Positions 61,897-64,000 of a stretch of 64,000 nt of DNA are shown piece by piece. The translations under genes and the position numbers were made by a program. The first letter of the stretch is position 1; each line of letters starts with the position of its first letter. This stretch comes from Leifsonia sp. 1010 (lineage in GTDB: Bacteria; Actinomycetota; Actinomycetes; Actinomycetales; Microbacteriaceae): positions 868,001-932,000 of the forward strand of contig NZ_JAVDSL010000001.1 of assembly GCF_031455295.1 (NCBI RefSeq), given 5' to 3'. Below the pieces are notes generated by a model. The model searched no databases and was not told the origin of the DNA. It saw only the letters and a program-made list of their open reading frames with translations.

Positions 61897-61923
61897 TAAC
61901 ATCGGGCGCAAGCGTGCCGATGG
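61897..61923 (+). promoter_or_regulatory. Sigma-28-type promoter for flgN-flgK-flgL
   Basis: TAAC, 15 nt, GCCGATGG on the plus strand; one mismatch in the -10 compared with the other five. 49 nt before the flgN GTG. Confidence 0.75.
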
Positions 61924-61972
61924 TCTGGGGTGGCGGAACACATCCACCGCCTTCGGAACCCGAGGAGACCAG

Positions 61973-62500
61973 GTGCGCACATCGACTCACGAGGAAGTTG
62001 GTAGCGACATGGCCGCGAGCGAACTCTCTGCGCAGCTCTGGAAGGAACGCGAGCTCCTCGAGCTGCTGCTGTTCAAGCTGGAGGAGGAGCAGCTGCTGCT
62101 CATCGCGGGCAAGTCGCGGTGGATCTCGCACGCCACCCGTGAGGTCGAGCAGGTCATCGAGCGGATGCGCGCTGTCGGCCTCGCCCGCACCGTCGAGGTC
62201 GCCGCGCTGGCAGAGGAGTGGGGCCTCGGCCAGGATGCGACCCTCCGTGAGCTCGCCACCGCCGCCCCGGACGGCATCTGGTCCGACATCTTCGGGTCGC
62301 ACCTCGCGGCCATGACCGAGCTGACCGCGCAGATCGCCGAGGTGCGCGACACGAACGAGCGCCTGCTCCGGGAGGCGGCCCGCTCCACGCAGGAGACGCT
62401 GAGCTCGCTCTCGGGCGCCGGCAACGACCCGGGCGTGTACGGAGCAGGCGGCACGGATCGGGCGGGCGACACCGCGCGCTTCTTCGACACGGAGGCCTGA
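61973..62500 (+). CDS. flgN: Flagellar export chaperone FlgN
   Basis: 175 aa from GTG 61973 with GAGGAG at 5 nt; an ATG at 62009 is an alternative. Helical; KERELLELLLFKLEEEQLLLIAGKSRWI is typical of FlgN, the chaperone of FlgK and FlgL. Precedes flgK by 4 nt. Confidence 0.9.
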   Translation: MRTSTHEEVGSDMAASELSAQLWKERELLELLLFKLEEEQLLLIAGKSRWISHATREVEQVIERMRAVGLARTVEVAALAEEWGLGQDATLRELATAAPDGIWSDIFGSHLAAMTELTAQIAEVRDTNERLLREAARSTQETLSSLSGAGNDPGVYGAGGTDRAGDTARFFDTEA

Positions 62501-62504
62501 CCGG

Positions 62505-63929
62505 ATGAGCACCTTCAGCGGCCTGAACACCGCGTACACCGGGCTGGTCGCCGCCAAGGCGGGCCTCGACGTGGTCGGTCAGAACCTGGTGAACGCGAAC
62601 ACGCAGGGCTACACCCGGCAGCGCGTGACGACGTCGGGAGTGCCCGCGCTGTCGTCCGCCGGGCTCTTCAGCGGCGGCGTCCGCCCGGGTCAGGGCGTCA
62701 CGATCGACGGCATCCAGCGCCTCGACGACGCCGCACTGGATGCGCGGGTCCGCACCACCACCGCACTGTCCGGCTACACGAACACGCGCGCCGACGCCCT
62801 GGCCACCCTCGAGCAGTCGCTCAACGAGCCGGGGACCAACGGTCTGTCGGCCCAGCTGCAGAAGTTCTGGTCGGCCTGGGGCGACGTCGCCAACCAGGCG
62901 GGGGAGCAGGCGCCGGCCGGCGTGCTGCTCGGCCAGGCGGGCAGCCTCGTCACGCAGCTGCAGACCGGGTACCGTTCGGTCGACGACCAGTGGAGCACGC
63001 TCCGCGCGTCGATGGACGGCATGGCCTCCGACCTGAACACGGCCGCGACCGCCGTCGCCGACCTCAACGGCCGCATCCGCTCCGCACTGGCGTCGGGTCA
63101 GTCGGCGAACGAGCTGCTCGACAGGCGCGACCTGCTCACCGCATCGATCGCCAGGCTCGCCGGGGGAGTGGTCCGGCCGAACGACGACGGCACGGTGGAT
63201 GTGCTGGTCGGCGGAAACGCGCTGGTCTCCGGCACCAGCACCAACCTCGTGAAGGCAGCCGGGGCCTCCCGCATGACCGACGCCGCGACCGACCCGGCGC
63301 GCCTCGAGTGGGCGTACCGGCCCGGCGCCGCGATCGCGCTCGAGGGCGGATCCATCGCCGGAGCCGTCTCCACGCTCGCCCCGGCCGACGCCTCCGGAAC
63401 CGGGGGAGTGCTCGCGGAAGCAGCCGTCAGCTACAACGCGTTCGCCGTGACCCTGGCCCAGCGCGTCAACGCCGTCCACTCCACCGGGGCGACGCCCACC
63501 GGCGCCACCGGCCTCGACTTCTTCGCCATCGACCCCACGAAGCCGGCCGCGCTGGGCCTCTCCGTCGTGCCGACCGGCGTCGGCCAGATCGCCACGGGCA
63601 CCCCCGGAGCGGGTGGCAGCGACGGCAGCATCGCCGACGCGATCAGCCAGCTCGGCACCGGCGCGAACGGCGTCGACAAGCAGTGGTCGTCTTTCGTCGT
63701 GCGGGTCGGCGTCGCCAGCCGCACGGAGAAGCAGCAGTCGGACCTCGCCGACCTCGCGAGCAGCGCCGCGACGAACGCCCAGCTCGCCGGCTCCTCCGTC
63801 GACCTCGACGAGGAGAACATGAACATGCTGTCCTTCCAGCACGCCTACCAGGGCGCCGCGCGCGTGATGACCGCCGTGGACGAGGCCCTCGATGTGCTCA
63901 TCAACCACACCGGACTCGTCGGGAGATAA
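62505..63929 (+). CDS. flgK: Hook-filament junction protein FlgK (HAP1)
   Basis: 474 aa. N-terminal FSGLNTAYTGLVAAKAGLDVVGQ and LVNANTQGYTRQRV; C-terminal SVDLDEENMNMLSFQHAYQGAARV. Complete in the window. Confidence 0.96.
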   Translation: MSTFSGLNTAYTGLVAAKAGLDVVGQNLVNANTQGYTRQRVTTSGVPALSSAGLFSGGVRPGQGVTIDGIQRLDDAALDARVRTTTALSGYTNTRADALATLEQSLNEPGTNGLSAQLQKFWSAWGDVANQAGEQAPAGVLLGQAGSLVTQLQTGYRSVDDQWSTLRASMDGMASDLNTAATAVADLNGRIRSALASGQSANELLDRRDLLTASIARLAGGVVRPNDDGTVDVLVGGNALVSGTSTNLVKAAGASRMTDAATDPARLEWAYRPGAAIALEGGSIAGAVSTLAPADASGTGGVLAEAAVSYNAFAVTLAQRVNAVHSTGATPTGATGLDFFAIDPTKPAALGLSVVPTGVGQIATGTPGAGGSDGSIADAISQLGTGANGVDKQWSSFVVRVGVASRTEKQQSDLADLASSAATNAQLAGSSVDLDEENMNMLSFQHAYQGAARVMTAVDEALDVLINHTGLVGR

Positions 63930-63931
63930 CC

Positions 63932-64000
63932 GTGATCAGCCGCGTGACCAACGCCACCCAGACCCTCAATGCCCAGCGCAACCTGCAGCTCAGCCTGCAG
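63932..64000 (+). CDS. flgL: Hook-filament junction protein FlgL (HAP3), start only
   Basis: First 23 codons, GTG start 2 nt after the flgK stop. VISRVTNATQTLNAQRNLQ is the FlgL-type N-terminus. The rest lies outside the window. Confidence 0.85.
   Translation, partial: MISRVTNATQTLNAQRNLQLSLQ

Noticed and set aside
1-64000. CRISPR arrays, tRNA/rRNA genes, IS elements, prophage
   Set aside because: No regularly spaced direct repeats, cloverleaf sequences, transposase or phage structural genes were seen on reading.

Overview
The window looks like chromosomal DNA of a motile, high-GC Gram-positive actinobacterium, most likely a Microbacteriaceae member close to Leifsonia. The taxon is an inference from GC-rich codon use, many GTG starts, an actinobacterial flagellar gene order and the general gene repertoire; it was not tested against a database. 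No rRNA, tRNA, insertion sequence or CRISPR array was seen.

Left part (1-17163): a cell-envelope pair (an L,D-transpeptidase running off the left edge and a DUF11-repeat surface protein), an SDR/HAD pair, small hypothetical proteins, acidic low-complexity proteins, a 966-aa membrane protein with a lipase-like serine motif, a small GxYT-repeat protein, a TMEM175-like channel, a two-component system, and a TetR/MFS drug-efflux locus divergent from a DUF4386 membrane protein.

Flagellar genes fill most of the rest, in blocks separated by unrelated cargo: csrA-(FlhF-like)-flhA-flhB-fliR-fliQ-fliP-fliO (17141-23628, minus); fliN-fliM (32311-33917, minus); flbD-motA-motB (37667-39640, plus); flgE-flgD-fliK-NlpC/P60-fliJ-fliI-fliH-fliG-fliF-fliE-flgC-flgB (47356-57224, minus); fliT-like-fliS-fliD-fliC and the flagellar sigma factor (57583-61684, minus); and flgN-flgK-flgL (61973 to the right edge, plus). 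Six near-identical sigma-28-type promoters (TAAC-N15-GCCGATAG) precede fliO, fliM, flbD, flgB, fliC and flgN. The sigma factor encoded at 60809-61684 is the obvious candidate to read them.

The cargo between the blocks is: (i) an FGE-like protein, a D-2-hydroxyacid dehydrogenase, an agmatinase-family ureohydrolase, a ThDP-dependent decarboxylase-like enzyme, an amidohydrolase, an MFS symporter and a two-copy Lrp regulator, which together suggest guanidino-compound or amino-acid catabolism; (ii) an EspC-like protein with a YxxxD motif, a WXG-containing DUF1023 alpha/beta-hydrolase and two near-identical lipoproteins, which I read as a candidate type VII-secreted lipase/esterase toxin with duplicated lipoprotein immunity; (iii) an arabinoside uptake and degradation operon (ABC transporter, GH51, LacI) and a FetB-like permease. 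No fliL, fliW or flgM was recognised inside the window.

Two families of repeated palindromes (17873-17927 with 23672-23730; 7990-8042 with 60749-60801) occur at gene borders. One copy lies inside the FlhF-like coding sequence.
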